Source: Zonotrichia leucophrys gambelii (lineage: Eukaryota; Chordata; Aves; Passeriformes; Passerellidae). Taken from it: a DNA stretch of 64,000 nt. Below are positions 1 through 12,593 of this stretch, one piece after another. The translations under genes and the position numbers were made by a program. How positions within the stretch are numbered: the first letter of the stretch is position 1; each line of letters begins with the position of its first letter. The notes beneath the pieces were generated by a model. It did no database searches. It worked only from the letters and a program-made list of their open reading frames with translations, and was not told the origin of the DNA. The stretch spans positions 145,659,917 through 145,723,916 of the forward strand of contig NC_088171.1 in NCBI RefSeq assembly GCF_028769735.1, written 5' to 3'.

Positions 1-3000
1 TATCCATGTGCCGATGTCAGCTTCCTTTTATTTTTGTCTTAGAATAGCAGTAATGACCTTGGCACAAAGCACTGCCTTGAGGCAAATGACCAGCTGGGAT
101 TAATGGCCCTTGACTTAATTTCTGCCCATCAGCTCCTCCCAGCCAGTCATTAATCCTGCTGAAATGCTCTGTGCATTGATTATTATTGATTCATTCATTG
201 ATTGTGTCCAGGGTCTGAAGTTAGAAGCTGAAGTACTGAAGGCACCCTAGGGACTCCTCTAATAAGATGAGTTTGCTTAATTCATAGACTATTTGAGGGG
301 CTTTAAAAAGAAGCCTCATAAAAAGAGGTAGAAAAGGCAGAGCACTTATAGAACAATGAAACCCAGATTTCTCAGGCTATTAGAGTTGATGGCATGTATC
401 AAATTACTTCAAATAGGCTTGATGCATAAAGCAGGAGCATAGAGGAATTCAATGTGTATTACATGTGTCACTTCCCAAGATTCCAGGCAAGAAAGCCCAT
501 CAGATAACCCGGGTGTGGGCAGGGTAGGCATTTGTGGGGTCAATGTCCCACATTTCTTACTGGAGACATCTCTGTTCTGTTTGCCTTCAGAAATGCAGAC
601 ATCCTCATTTTCTGCACAGTGCCTGGACACGTTTAGTTCCCCTTCCCCTTGCACTTGTTGCTGTCTGACCTCATCTGTTCTTCAGGGGGTTTGATGTGAA
701 TAATTAATATTGTACTCTTCAGGAAACCAGACTGATTGCTTTTAATAACTCCTTTATGAACAGGATTTTGCAAATTGCAAAGGAGAGGAAAAACAGTTTA
801 AAAGACAGTGTTGTTTAATAACCTGATATCTCCACATTTTTTCTTCAAGTTGCTCTTCTGGGATTCAGTGTAAAGGATTAATTAAAGGTAGCAGTATCAT
901 CTTTGGATGAGTTATTTCACATCTTTTGATGTTCCAGTATATATCAAATGACAAGAATGTATGAAGGAGAAAACCTGTGGTGGAAAGTGTTCCCAAATGT
1001 ACATTGCTGAGGTGCTTCCAAAGTGGTGATGGCTGCCAAGCACTCCATGGTGATGCAAACACTATTGGACAAGTTGTCCTGCTTCTGAAGAATGTGGGTA
1101 GATTTTTCATAACAGAAAAGAAATAATGTTTCTAAGGAATTGCTTCTCTGCTCCTGATTTGCAAAGCATTTAAATCAGTTACAATGATAAAAGCCCCTGA
1201 CCTCCTTGATCAACAGGAGGAGGAAGTTTTGAGTTCATAAATGCCAGAGGGTTCTAGTGCCTGCTTATCTCTGCCCACTCATTGCTGACACTGTGACGCT
1301 GTTTAAATTGTATAACTGTTGTCTGTTTCACACACTTCACCAGTAAAGTATGAGTACTGTTCTCTTCTTCCTTAGGATACATACATATTTTAAATGGTGT
1401 AGAGTGCACTGGATCTTTGGATAGGCAAGTCTCCCAGCCTGCTATTGTGAATGAGCAATAGAGGGTTCTCTTGGTGAGATAAACTGTCTCCAAAATATCA
1501 AACTGTGAACTATTTATTCAGAAACTATCAAATTCACATAATCAGTTCCTTACAAAAATACCTTCTTGTGTGGGAGAACAAAAAGCAGACTTGAGGGAGC
1601 TGCACTCTCTGTGAGTCTGAGGTCAGTTCTTGAGAACATTTTTCTTGTGAAATTATGGGTCAACAGTAGAAACTGTGTTGCCTTAGAGGTATTGTATGTA
1701 CCATATGAATGCCTCCACCAGAGCTCATTAGGGTCATCCTCAGTCAGTTGGAATAAGTAGGCATTTTCAGGATGTGATTTTAGAGAATCTGCTTTATGCA
1801 TCCACCTTAAGATGAGGAAGCACCTGAGATCCACTACTCTCTTTTCTTTTAACACCAATGGGACCTTGGGCTGTCAAGGTCCCTTGTGTTTTCTAAACAT
1901 CTGCACTAAGGCAGAAGAATCTCATATCTAATTTATGCTAGGTGTCACCACAGTCTAGTGATGATGTCCACTCCCTAGTGAGGAGATGAATCAACACAGC
2001 AGGGCTGCAAAGAGAGACTGGCTCCAGATTGTCTTCTAGAAAGCAATTCAGTTTCTCATCCCTCCATTTTTTTTGTAGAACAGGGAGTGTGCAACTAGAC
2101 TGCTGGTTTTTCAGTCTTGTGGATGAAGTTTCATATTGGATAAAGGAAGATGAACTCCACATTCTCCTGTCCTTTGGGAAAAAGCTGCAGAGTGACTGTG
2201 TAAGGTTCTTGGCAGTGTTGGTTTCTGAGTGTCCTGAAGCCCCAAGATAAACACCTTGATTTGGAGAGCTGTGCTGCTGTCTTGGTTTGAAACCAGTTAG
2301 GAAGAATGATTACATCCTCCTGGAAAACTGAGGCAGCCTTACAAGATATATCTTGTGGATCTAAGATGTTTGATTTTTCCTGATCTACAGTGACAGCCTA
2401 GGAGTCTAATGGAGTCATGTGAATTCCATGAGGTAGAAGACATCTAAAGGTGCAGTGCCATGATGGCAACCTATGCAAAACACACAAACCACAGCACATG
2501 CAAACCACAGCTTCTGTGGTTTTAGCTTTGCTTATTTATCTCTCAATGCAGTGACAAAACCTTGCTATTTCCTTGATGTGAACCTTTTGTCTCAGTGTGT
2601 TTGTTGAGCCCCTTTTCCAATGTGGCATGGGATTGAATTCATCCAGAGGAATGCCAAAAGCGCAGGAGCTGGAAGTAATGCTGTAATTTTCTTAACATAT
2701 GGAGATACCTGTGCTCAAATATCAATTAATTCAAACTGTGTTTTCTGACCACCTAATTTCTTCCCTTTGATTGAATCTACTGAACTTCATCTGGTTGGTT
2801 TTGTTGCTTCTGGGATCCTGCCATGGTTAATAGTGATGTAATTTGGCCATGCTCTGGAATCTCCATGGTCTACTCTCTCTGCTCAGATATTCAGATAATT
2901 TGTTTTTCTCAGCCCTGCTTTCTTCCCATTTTTATTTTTCAGAACTGCTGAAAGGCTTTTAGAATTTTCACAGTTGTGTTCAAAGATAAATGACAAAGGG

Positions 3001-5580
3001 AAGTGTTACTGATAGTGCCATCCTGAGCAGAGAACTGCCACATCTTGGTGGCATTCCCAGTGTCTTATATCCACAAAGCTGTGAGATTCCCGAAGTAAAC
3101 AAATGTAATATTTTGGAAGACAGAATACATTGGCAGGTAAATCTTTATGAAATTACCTCTAATTAGCACCTCCAGCAGAGAAAAATCCTTTAGTCACAGA
3201 ATAGTATCACCTGAAAATGTGTGTGTTCTTGTTTTGCCTTTGAAACCATCAAAAAAAAAAAAAAATTGGTATGTATTGGTTTGACTCTGTTGCCATAATT
3301 TTTCATTAGAAATAGGGGGAAGAAACAAGGGATGAAAGACAGGAATGGATAGGAAAAAATGAAAAATTGCTTTGGCAAAATGAGATCTACTTTGAATGGA
3401 GCATTGTACTCCTTTCTGCAGCCAATTTCCTATTTCCAACAGGTATTACCTCACTCTCTCCCACTCTTACCAAAATTTCTTCATAAACATTATTAAGAAG
3501 CTTAATTGTGAATTGCAATGAAAAGCAACATGTTCACATGTTTATTCAGATCCCTTATCTCCATCCCAAAATGTTAATTGGAATTCCAAATTAATTGGGA
3601 CTTCAATATTAATTGGAATTTGCTGGAATATGTCCACGCTGAGTTGGTTCTCTTTGTCAGGGAGAACATGTTCCCTTTTCAGGGCCTAGGAAGGGAAATT
3701 GATTCACTCTCATGCCAAAAAACATATGGAAAGACAAACAAAACAAGAAGAAAAAGAGAAAGGGAAGATCAAGGAGAACACAAAATAAGTCAATTTTCTC
3801 TCCTGCCCTGTTCCCCAGATTTCCAAAGTGCTTAGTGCAGATCTCCTGTTTGCTTCCATGGGCACTTTGGTCTGAGAAGGTATCCAGGTCTGAGTCTTTC
3901 CCAACCACAATCCAAGCTTTGTTTTGGCACTGTAGAATGAAACAACTGACTGTAGTGGATTATGAATTCCACTTTTTTTTTACCATGGCCAAATTATGAC
4001 ATAGTAAAGCCCTCAACAGTACGGGCTATTGTTAAACTACAGAATGCAGGAGTGTGAGAACCTCAGAGAAGAAAAACAGAGTCCTTGTTTCAGGACAAAG
4101 GAGGAATAGGTTCATCCCAATTAGAAGTTGCTCTTAGGTCAGTTTAGAGCCCCCCAGGGCCCTGCCCCCACAAATATGTCATTATTTATCTGGAGCACTC
4201 CCTACAGCTACATGCCTAGTGAAAAGTTATATACACAAAGGTTGGTTGCCAGCTCATTCTGAATATGTCAGGCTTTCCATTTGTCATGATCCGCCATTCA
4301 GGGACCACGCAGACTTTGCAGCAGCCACAGAGAAGGAGTTTGTCTCCATTTGCTCAAAGCTCAGATTTGTCCACGTGTGTTTTTGTTCCCATTGTTGTTC
4401 CAAACTGTCCCTCCAGAGAATGAAAAGGGACAGGTATCTTCAGAGGGCAGTGAGATCTTCAGGCTGCTGAATTGCCTTGGGAAAATGCTGCTTTCTTTCT
4501 CCTGCCTACAACAAGAACAGTGTAGGTTCATGACTGATTAAAAGCCACCAAAAACTTCAGATAGTGTGTCCTGTGTATCCAAAACTGATGCCAGGCCATT
4601 CCATCCATGTGAATAAATCCATGAAATTCATATCAATTCCTATTCTTTCTATCTCTAAATACAGCTGGTGGTAGAGGGAAAGTACATTAGATCACTTTAC
4701 ATTCTGAATATTTAAATTTTACCACTCACTGGATTGGTAAATTTTCATTGTATGGAGGAAGTCAGTAATATAACTACATTATTTAAAAATACTGTGCTCT
4801 GATAAATTTTAAGTGTATTTGTGAAATTTCTTTACTGACAGTGACTCTTGATCACATATTAAAAGTTTAATAGGGGTTTTCCTGTTTAACCATTCAAAAT
4901 GAGAATCTGTCACTGTTACAGTTTTTACTTTTTATTTACATTTCACTCATTGCAATTACCCAAACTGGGATTTGGCAATACCTTAAGAAATGCATATAGA
5001 CCCTTTCCCAGTTTAATCCTCAGAATTCCCCCAACTCCATCTGTTGAACCTGAGGGGCTGCACAGGTGGCACAGAAGCTGAGCATTCCACAGCATCCTCC
5101 TCCCTGCACTGAGCTCTTCTCCACTGGGACTACCATAAAAGCCACATTACCATACTGTATATACATCACCACTGAGAATATCTGGATGGTAAAGTTAACC
5201 ATGTGGTTCTGCTTCTTTTTTGCATCTCAGTTTCATTTTTTGGTTCTCCTTATTTTAGCTAGCACAAGTCTTTATGTTTCAAATTTTCCATATGTGAACA
5301 GTTGCTTTTCTGTGAAATATATTTCTTTAGGGTAAATATTTGAAATAAGAATGTTTCCCTTCATATTTCTACATCAGGTTTTAATGGAAAAATCAAATGA
5401 CAGATCTCTTTATAGTCATACTTTCCTGGTATTTTTTTCCTAATTGCAGCAGAACACTAGCTTAGAGTATCTATTCTTTTTGCCAAGTGATAGAACAGGT
5501 TTTCTGCTTCTTGCTTAACTGCATTTTGTTAATTGCTTTTCTGGGTCTTTTAATTTTGAAAATATGTTTTTTCTGTTGCC
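1..5580. other. AT-rich non-coding DNA, no gene recognised
   Basis: No exon, RNA gene or transposon family is recognisable here. The first ~210 bases carry many homeodomain-type TAAT/ATTA cores and look like conserved non-coding DNA, which cannot be tested from one sequence. A run of 15 A lies at 3251-3265. An ATTAATTGG-like block recurs at 3574-3585, 3591-3600 and 3609-3620. A small inverted repeat (AAACCACAG / CTGTGGTTT) lies near 2497-2522. Open frames are all under about 105 codons and overlap on both strands. Confidence 0.6.
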
Positions 5581-5720
5581 TCTTTTTCCATTTTTTTCTT
5601 TTTTTTTTTTTTTGTTTATCTGCCTGTTTTATTCCTTTAATTTATTCCTTCAATTTCTTTGCTTCTTTTTTTTTTTCAATTTCTGTTGGTCTATTTTCTT
5701 TTCTTTTTTTTTTTCATTGT
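5581..5720. repeat. T-rich low-complexity tract
   Basis: Several runs of 8 to 14 T interrupted by C, G and A, inside a wider T-rich stretch (about 5490-5745). The hydrophobic Phe/Leu/Cys reading frames here (103 and 69 codons) are a by-product of T-rich DNA and not membrane proteins. It could be a decayed poly(A) tail of a minus-strand retroelement, but no element body is recognisable next to it. Confidence 0.85.
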
Positions 5721-6567
5721 CTTTGGCTTTTTCTCTCTTTACTGGAATTGGATCAAAGAGTATTTTGTCATAGCTTTGAAACTTTCCTTTTCTCCTAGAA
5801 AACACATAAGTTAAAGTCAGTAGAACTTACTAAAAAAAGAAAACTATGTGAAGTTTTATGGCTATATGTGGCAAAGAGATTTCAGCAATTACAGTAGAAT
5901 CAAGGCAGACTTGCAATCTTCAGACAGCTTATTCCAAAGCTTAATTTGATTTTGTGATTTCTTCCTGGTATACTTAATGTTGTCTGAAGCTAGGCAGGGT
6001 TTAGTGGGTTTGTTTATTTTTTTTGTTTCTTAGGAAAATTCGATTACCAGAAGTTGCCAATATTTCAAAATTCCTTGAAGAGTGACAGGATTAGGAGAGC
6101 ATTAATCCTCTAGGTTTGGAGTGAGCCTTTATTGCTGCTTATGTGCTATACACAAGTTTTGCTTTTCCTAGTGCTTTGCTTAGAATAGATAACTTCAGGC
6201 TCCTAATAAATATTGCTGCCTCCTAAAACTTCTGGGTATTTTCTCATTCTCACTTGCATTTTACATGGCTGTGCCTTAGATTACCCCTGAAATCCCTACA
6301 CAAGTGCATTGTCTGATCCAGCTGCAGCTCAGCTGAGTTTCCTGTGGGCTGACACAGAATCAGTTTGCTGCTCATGAACAGATGTGTCAAGCTGTTCAAA
6401 GACAGCATCTCTGGCAATGGAAATTCCTCTTTAGGCACTGGCTGTGGTGCTTGTTACCATAGTACCTGCACCTCCAAAACATTAATAAAGTAGACACTGC
6501 ACCAAGGGAGAGAAATATCACTGCTGCAGCTTTCACGGTGCAGGAAATGGAGTTATGCTAAGCTGGG
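5721..6567. other. Non-coding DNA, nothing recognised
   Basis: AT-rich sequence with no recognisable repeat, RNA or coding segment. The only open frame, 62 codons on the minus strand, has no recognisable domain. Confidence 0.6.
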
Positions 6568-6609
6568 AATAGTGGGAGCCTGAAAATAGTGGGAGCCTGA
6601 AAATAGTAG
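6568..6609. repeat. 17-bp tandem duplication (about 2.5 copies)
   Basis: The unit AATAGTGGGAGCCTGAA occurs at 6568-6584 and again, identically, at 6585-6601. A partial third copy (AATAGTAG) starts at 6602. The lack of divergence suggests a recent slippage or short tandem duplication. Confidence 0.95.
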
Positions 6610-7015
6610 CCCGAGGTTTTTCCCAGATTAAAGACTGAGGGAAGTCACCAGCGCAGCTCTGTTAAGTCCCTGCTCTGAAATTTGTCCTGGAGGAAGCTTC
6701 CACTGTTTACTGGTTAAGCACAGAGCCTAAAGAGACAACCTAAATACACTAGCATCATGCTGGTACCCTGACCAGAGCAGGAATCAACAGAGAGCTTTCT
6801 TGTTACAGCCATTGAAGCCAACCTTCCCACTGAATTTAATGCCCCAGAGCTGCTCAGCCTCTCTGCTCTCCCTCTCCCACTCCAGGAGAGCTTCCCTACC
6901 CTGTATTAACTATCTGCCAGTTTTGGGATGGTGCTTCCCTCCCTCTCATGCCAGCAGGCACTGAGGGCAGCCCTGGGGTACCTCTGGCACCCTGAGCTTG
7001 GACTTTGCTGTTCAG
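6610..7015. other. Non-coding DNA, nothing recognised
   Basis: Moderately GC-rich (CTCC/CCTCC-rich around 6850-6900) but without a recognisable gene, repeat family or RNA. Open frames at 6906-7163 on both strands run into the neighbouring duplication and have no known domain. Confidence 0.55.
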
Positions 7016-7116
7016 AGGGGCTCACCAGTGCTGTGGGTTGGAATCTTGGTGCTCTTGATGCTCTTGATGCTTTCAGGGGCTCACCAGTGCTGTGGGTTGG
7101 AATCTTGGTGCTCTTG
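7016..7116. repeat. 42-bp direct repeat with 59-bp period
   Basis: Bases 7016-7057 and 7075-7116 are identical over 42 positions (both begin AGGGGCTCACCAGTGCTGTG). A 17-bp spacer between them itself holds a small repeat of ATGCTCTTG. Identity over the whole unit implies a recent tandem duplication followed by no visible mutation. Confidence 0.95.
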
Positions 7117-10100
7117 CTCAACCCCAGTATGCAGTGCCCACATTCACTCTTCTGACTGAGCACAAAAAGATGTCATGTAGACCACTTGACTTTAGCCAGA
7201 CCTGCAGCTGAAAATGTTTGATAGCAGTCTTTGAAATCTTCCTGCATAATCCCTAGAGACAAGATGTGACTCGTGAGAATGCTAATGGAATTTAAATGTC
7301 ATGAATGCACGGTGTCATTTAGAAATTGCTAAGTGTTCAGAAGAGTCCAGACCTTCAAAGGCATTTTAATATTTATTACCTTGAAAACAACAGCACCCAT
7401 GAAGCTAAATCCTCTGGGACAGATGTAATCTGTGTTATTGTGGGATGTTGGAATGAATGCAGACCACACAACTTGCTGTTAGGCCTAAGAGGAACCTTCA
7501 GTTGCTGCATTTCCCAGTTTTCCCAAGCATTACCTTTCAGCTCACCATGCCAAGTCTAAGTTTCCAGTGAGTTTCCAGCCCTCACAAAACACAAAAATAA
7601 ATTTTGAAAATATTATCAGACCACTTGGAATATAGGATTCAGCTCCACAAGAAAGGAAAAACCACTTTCCCTTCTTGTTAGTATTTCAGCCTTTAGTGAA
7701 ATGATTCTCACTGACAACTGCTTGTTCTTGCAGTTCTTCCTTTTAAGGTCTTTGCCATCTGGGATGCCTAACTCTTCCTTTTCTAGGAGAAGACATTAAC
7801 ATCTGCTGACATTGACCTTGACCTCCTTTGCATTATAATGTTCTTGAATGCACTGTAATGCATTCTGCATACTTCACACACCAAATCCAAACAGTTATAC
7901 ATTTTCTTCTCTTGGAAAGTCATATTTTCTGACTAGTCATGTCCTTAGGCTTCACTGTCTAGGAGGACCAAAAATAAATTATGTTTAAATTAAATGTACC
8001 AAATTACAATCCTGATTTTTGTAGGTAGTTCTGTGACTCCTTCATGAATTGGATTTAGGAGTTGGGTATAATATTAAATGAAAAAAAGTACATGACATCT
8101 TTTTTATTTAAATGCATACTGGGGGTTAATGTTCTTGGCTTGCTTCTTCACAGCTTTTTCCAGGATACAGCAAAAAGATGAGCAGCCACAATGGGCAAAA
8201 TCTGTTTATTTTCAATTTAACTTTTGTTGTGCCAGCCTGGAACACTTGGCATTTCATAAAGTTTTAGACAACAACATCAAGCACATCACTGCTAAGCAAA
8301 CAGAAATTAAACAAGTTTATAATTCCATAGGTCATATTCCACCATTAGTGCATAGGAGGAGCCCACAAACTGTTGGGATAATTGCTTTATCTCTCCACTT
8401 CTTTGTTTATTCTTCCTGATTTTTCTCTGCCTTAGATAAATCACATCTAGGCTTTGAAGCAAGCAGTTCCTTTGCTCATCATGTGTGCAGTGCCTGGGAG
8501 GAATTCAGTCCTGCACTCTTCCTTTCAACTTCCACCTCTAAAGGCAACAAAAATCAGGAATGGGAGTTCATTAATCCATAATGCCACAACTGGCACCCAG
8601 CTTATCTTCTTTCAGACACCTCCACTGCAGGTTTGTTCATCTGAGATGGCCAACTTGAGCTGTCTTTATACTCAGTATGGAGAAGCAATAGGAGAAACAA
8701 TTGCTCAATATTGGTTGCTCTGTGTTGTTTTGGCTCTCAGAATTAACAAAAAAGGAATTGTACCTTCAACTGTCGGTACAGTGATTGCTGGATCTTCACT
8801 GGGCACTACAGAATAGCCAGGGTAGGCAGAGGTGAGTAGTTTTAGTTGAGGGAAATAGTGTCACAGCTTGGTGTTCATCTTCTGTTTAGGGGCTCTCCTT
8901 CATGTGGTAAGTCAGTTTTTTGTTTGCTTTTCACCCTGGGAGCAGCACAGAGGAAGTTCAGCCAAAATGTTTCACAATTACTCTAAGCCCTACAGGAAAT
9001 CTCACAGAAATCAATTCAACTGGACTTTGCAAATTTGAAGGACACTGTGGTCAAAAGAAGATGAATTTGAGGACGCCAGCATCTGATTTTATCTTTCTCT
9101 GCATTTAAACTAAAAATAGAAGGGGAAGCAGTTATAACAGAAGGTCTCATGTTAAAGCTGAGATTGATAACCCTCAGTGCATGGTGAGGGCATTCTCACT
9201 ACAATAAATCCTTCAGAAATTGTGATTTTTAAACAACCACAGAAGTCATGAAAGATGGAAGTGAGGTAACTCACAGTCTGTCACTCTGGCTCCACTTGTC
9301 TGGGACCTGACCAAATATACAGTTGTTTATTTTTCTTTTTTTTTTTTTTTCCTTGAGACTTATTTTTGGTTTAAATGTGAAAGATATTAGAGATGTGGAA
9401 GATTTCATCAGAGTCTATCCAAGAATGGGTCTTCAGCTGGTGTTAACTGATATCACTCTTTTGAAACCATAAAATATTATGCATCATATTATCCTATAGT
9501 GCCTCTTTTTGCAAGCAAATAAACTTGCAGGCTAGAGGAAATGGCAGACAATGCTGCTGAATAAAAAAACTATTTCAAATACCAGCATTTTTTATAGTAT
9601 GATCTCTACATTCCACAATATCAAAAACAGTAAAATAGGGTGCAACATTTGGATTAAAAACCTGCTTCGATAACTCTTGAATGAAATGTCATTGCTTTAA
9701 GGATAATTTTACTGTTTAAAGCATGTGACTCCGTTTTGTTTGCAGCTTGAGGAGCACAATATTGCACAATGAAATGATCTGCAATGTACAAATAAGGTTC
9801 GGTGCTATTTTGGAACTACTTATTTGAGCAAAGCTACCAAAGTAGAAATCATTTGCTGATGATCAGTGCTGTGTGTTCACTGCACCACAGGAGGTGACTT
9901 CTTCTAATTTCATTTTAGCCAGAGTTTAATTTCCATGTCACTGTTTATTTGTAAACATCAAGACGATACAGTCCAGATCTTTTGGATGATACTCTTCCTG
10001 AAACAACAGCTATCTGCAATTACAAGATTGAATTAGCTTCAATTTCATCATCTAACTCTGCTGAAATGCATGAATATAACTCCCTTAATAACAGCTTGTC

Positions 10101-10154
10101 TCAGTCATTTCCAGGCATTGTATCTTTATTTCTGAGATAAGAAGAAAGTCTTCT
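7117..10154. other. AT-rich non-coding DNA, nothing recognised
   Basis: No transposon family, RNA or exon recognised. A T-rich run with 14 consecutive T lies at about 9335-9352. The longest open frame (8454-8816, plus strand, 120 codons) has no domain, signal peptide or compositional sign of coding that I can see. The stretch 9700-9860 reads like unique, possibly conserved sequence, but I cannot test this. Confidence 0.55.
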
Positions 10155-10629
10155 TGCTGCTGAGCAGGGCTTACACAGAGCCAAGGCCTTTCCTGCTCCT
10201 TGCTCCACCCCAGCAGTGACGAGGATGGGGGAGCACAAGGGTTTGGGGGGGACACAGCAGGGACAGCTGACCCCAGCAGGCCCAAGGGAGAGGCCACACC
10301 ATTTTATGTCATGTTTTGTGTATAAACATGGGGAAGAAGCAGAAGGGGGGATGTTCAGAGTGCATTTCTCCCCCAAAATCTCAATTACATGGGTGGAGCC
10401 ATGCTGTTGTGGGGGTGGATGAAAACCTGCCTGCCCATGGGAAGTACTGAGACAGTTCCTGGATCTGCTTTGCTTCTGTGCACAGCTTTTGCTTTACCTG
10501 TTAAACTGTCTTTACTTCAACCCACGAGTTTTGTCACATTTTCACCCGTGAGTCTCTCCCCATCCCAACAGGGCAGGCTGAGCAAGGCTCTGTGTGGGCT
10601 GAGCTGCCAGCTGTGGTTAAACCACGACA
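10155..10629 (+). mobile_element. ERVL-type LTR remnant (copy 1), 5' part missing
   Basis: This matches an avian LTR family I know from memory. Landmarks in order are ACACAGAGCCAAGGCC near 10173, a GGGGACACAGCAGGGACAGC block near 10247, a TATA-like TATAAACA at 10321, CCTGCCTGCCCATGGGAAGT near 10425, a TTAAACTGTC segment near 10501, CAACCCACGAGTTTT near 10519, and the terminal GGTTAAACCACGACA ending at 10629. The same landmarks recur in order at 26247-27151. The usual first ~100 bases are not recognisable, so the 5' end is truncated or too diverged. There is no internal retroviral sequence next to it, so it is a solo or fragmentary LTR. Assignment to ERVL rather than another class is recollection and was not tested. 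Confidence 0.8.
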
Positions 10630-11340
10630 GACTGATACCTCTGAGATCACAGAAATGGAGCACAGAGCATGCATCATGGTTCCTTGAGGAAAAAACAGCT
10701 CCTGCTAGACACCAACAACTGGCATGCAGGCTACATGTGCATGAATATTGTCACACATTTTATCAACATGTGCTGAAAGTATTCATGCCACATATAGTCC
10801 TGGCCTTCATGACCTTACAGTAAGAAAAATGCTTACAATTCAAATTTCTTAAAATTCAAACTGAAAGAAGAAATGTTTTCACTGATCCATGCTCCCAGTC
10901 TTATGCTGAGGAGCAGCAGCATGTTTAAGGTGACCAACACTCCTGTTGAACTATGAGATCCAGGGTCCCTAACACCGTCTGTTTTTTCAGGCTGTCTAGG
11001 TTTCCACCATGTATTTTTGTATTCATTTGGGTTTGGCAGTGATCAGTGTCTCCATTCTGTCCCCGCTCTGTGCTCATCAGGTCATTCTGCATCCCTGGGT
11101 CTGGGCCTATTGTGAAGCTGGAGGCAAAGTGCTGGGGTCTTGCTGACTGCTGTGTGACATACTGAGAGCCCTGTCCCTGCTTTGTGCTCCTGCTGGTGTC
11201 TCCAAACCCAGCCATCTTCCTTTTCCACCACTCTTAGTCTTGCTACCACAATGCTGCACACCCTGACAAACAGAGCTGTGTGATCAACATCAGGTTAATC
11301 CTGCCAAGGAGCCATGCTTTGTTTCTTGATCATCTTTCAG
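10630..11340. other. Non-coding spacer between two LTRs
   Basis: Unique-looking sequence with no recognisable gene or repeat. It separates two LTRs of different families, so they are not the two ends of one provirus. Confidence 0.6.
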
Positions 11341-11910
11341 CTCACTGTGGTGGTTTGACCAGGAAGAAGTGGGAATTCTGGGAGGCTGTGGTCAAACCAA
11401 TGGATGTTCAGAGTTTGATACTGGCACCTGGTGTAGCCAGTGGGGTTTGGACACGCCTCCGAGAATACACAGGGGTTAAAAAGCAGAGCTTCGGCCCTGA
11501 AAGGCCTCTTGGGACGTCGAGGCGAAGAGGTCAGATCTCCCTCCCCTGTCCAGCCGCTGCTGCTGGGCGGGGGAGGGGCAGCCATTCGGTAGGCCGGGGC
11601 CTGGACAGAGATGGGGGTGAGAAGGCCTTCGAGGATGGAAGGGTGGAGGAGCAGCCCCAAGAGACATTGAGCAGCTATTCCCCCCCCCAGGAGGGAGAGA
11701 GAGAGGAGAGCCGGCGTCTGAATGTGATAGCAGCCGGCCCAGGAGGAGAAAGGGAGGGGAAGAGTGCAGCCTGGCCAGCCGGAGCAGCAGCACCTGTGGG
11801 AGTACCGGCATTCCGGGACAGACATAGACTGAAATTTTTAACCCTTTCTTACATGATTGGGGCCTTGCAAAAATGCTGATCCTCCTCGGAGTTGAATAAG
11901 AAGGGAGATA

Positions 11911-11980
11911 AGAGATGAGATGAGATGAGATGAGATGAGATGAGATGAGATGAGATGAGATGAGATGAGATGAGATGAGA
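11911..11980. repeat. (GAGAT)n microsatellite inside the solo LTR
   Basis: About 13 to 14 uninterrupted 5-bp units. On the minus strand it reads TCTCA and produces a Ser-Ser-His-Leu-Ile repeat in a spurious open frame. Its purity suggests recent expansion, so it is probably length-polymorphic. Whether the expansion arose after insertion or is typical of the LTR family cannot be told from one copy. Confidence 0.97.
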
Positions 11981-12587
11981 CAAGGACCTGGCCTGAAGTA
12001 TTGTGGAGACGACTGAGTGGGGAGAGAGATGATTGGAGTGGCCTTTTGGCTGGACTTTTCTTGTAGCCATGGACTCAGTTTGTTCCTGTGACACAAAGAC
12101 TGCACTTAGGGGGAAGCAGTGCCTCAGAACCAGGAGGGTTCATCGTGGGGACCCCTCGGCCTCAGGGGGTTGGAAAAATATGGGGGGGACAGATGTCCCA
12201 AAGCAGAGACTGTGCCTTTTTGGAGTGAGACAAGGCATCCTTAAACACAGCCCTAAAAGCAGCTCTGGTCCATGCACAGTGGTGAGAGCACTGAGCATGG
12301 AAGGAAGATGTCACAAGCGGCAAAAGGACTTTCTGGGCGGTGCTGAGTGACATTGGAAGTACACGAGGTTTCAGCATGTTTCCAGGAGAAGCCTGTGGAA
12401 CAAGAAGGACTCCTCTTCCTGAGTATACTAAAGGGTGGTGTCAGGCTGGGCAGTTGGTGATTTGGGAGAATGTATGTGATTGGGAAATTCTGGTGTTGGG
12501 GAGGAGGAAAGTGTTTTTTGTAAGGTTTTCAATTTTTTTTTTCCTCTTTTTCCTTATAGTTTTTTCCTATTTTCCTGTAGTTTAGGT

Positions 12588-12593
12588 AATAAA
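12588..12593 (+). terminator. LTR polyadenylation signal AATAAA
   Basis: Canonical hexamer after a T-rich stretch and before a T/G-rich segment, placed as expected for the end of the R region of the LTR at 11346-12714. Confidence 0.75.

Noticed and set aside
2079..2199. Possible 121-bp exon: T-rich tract with TAG before it and GTAAGG after it, open in one frame
   Set aside because: Splice-like signals are frequent by chance, the peptide is not recognisable, and no partner exon is visible.
5487..5798. 103-codon Phe/Leu/Cys-rich 'membrane protein' frame
   Set aside because: It is the translation of a T-rich low-complexity tract.
11280..12105. Longest open frames of the window (199 codons plus; 162 and 209 codons minus)
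   Set aside because: They overlap each other on opposite strands within or across the edge of a GC-rich solo LTR, one is built partly from the GAGAT repeat, and none has a recognisable domain.
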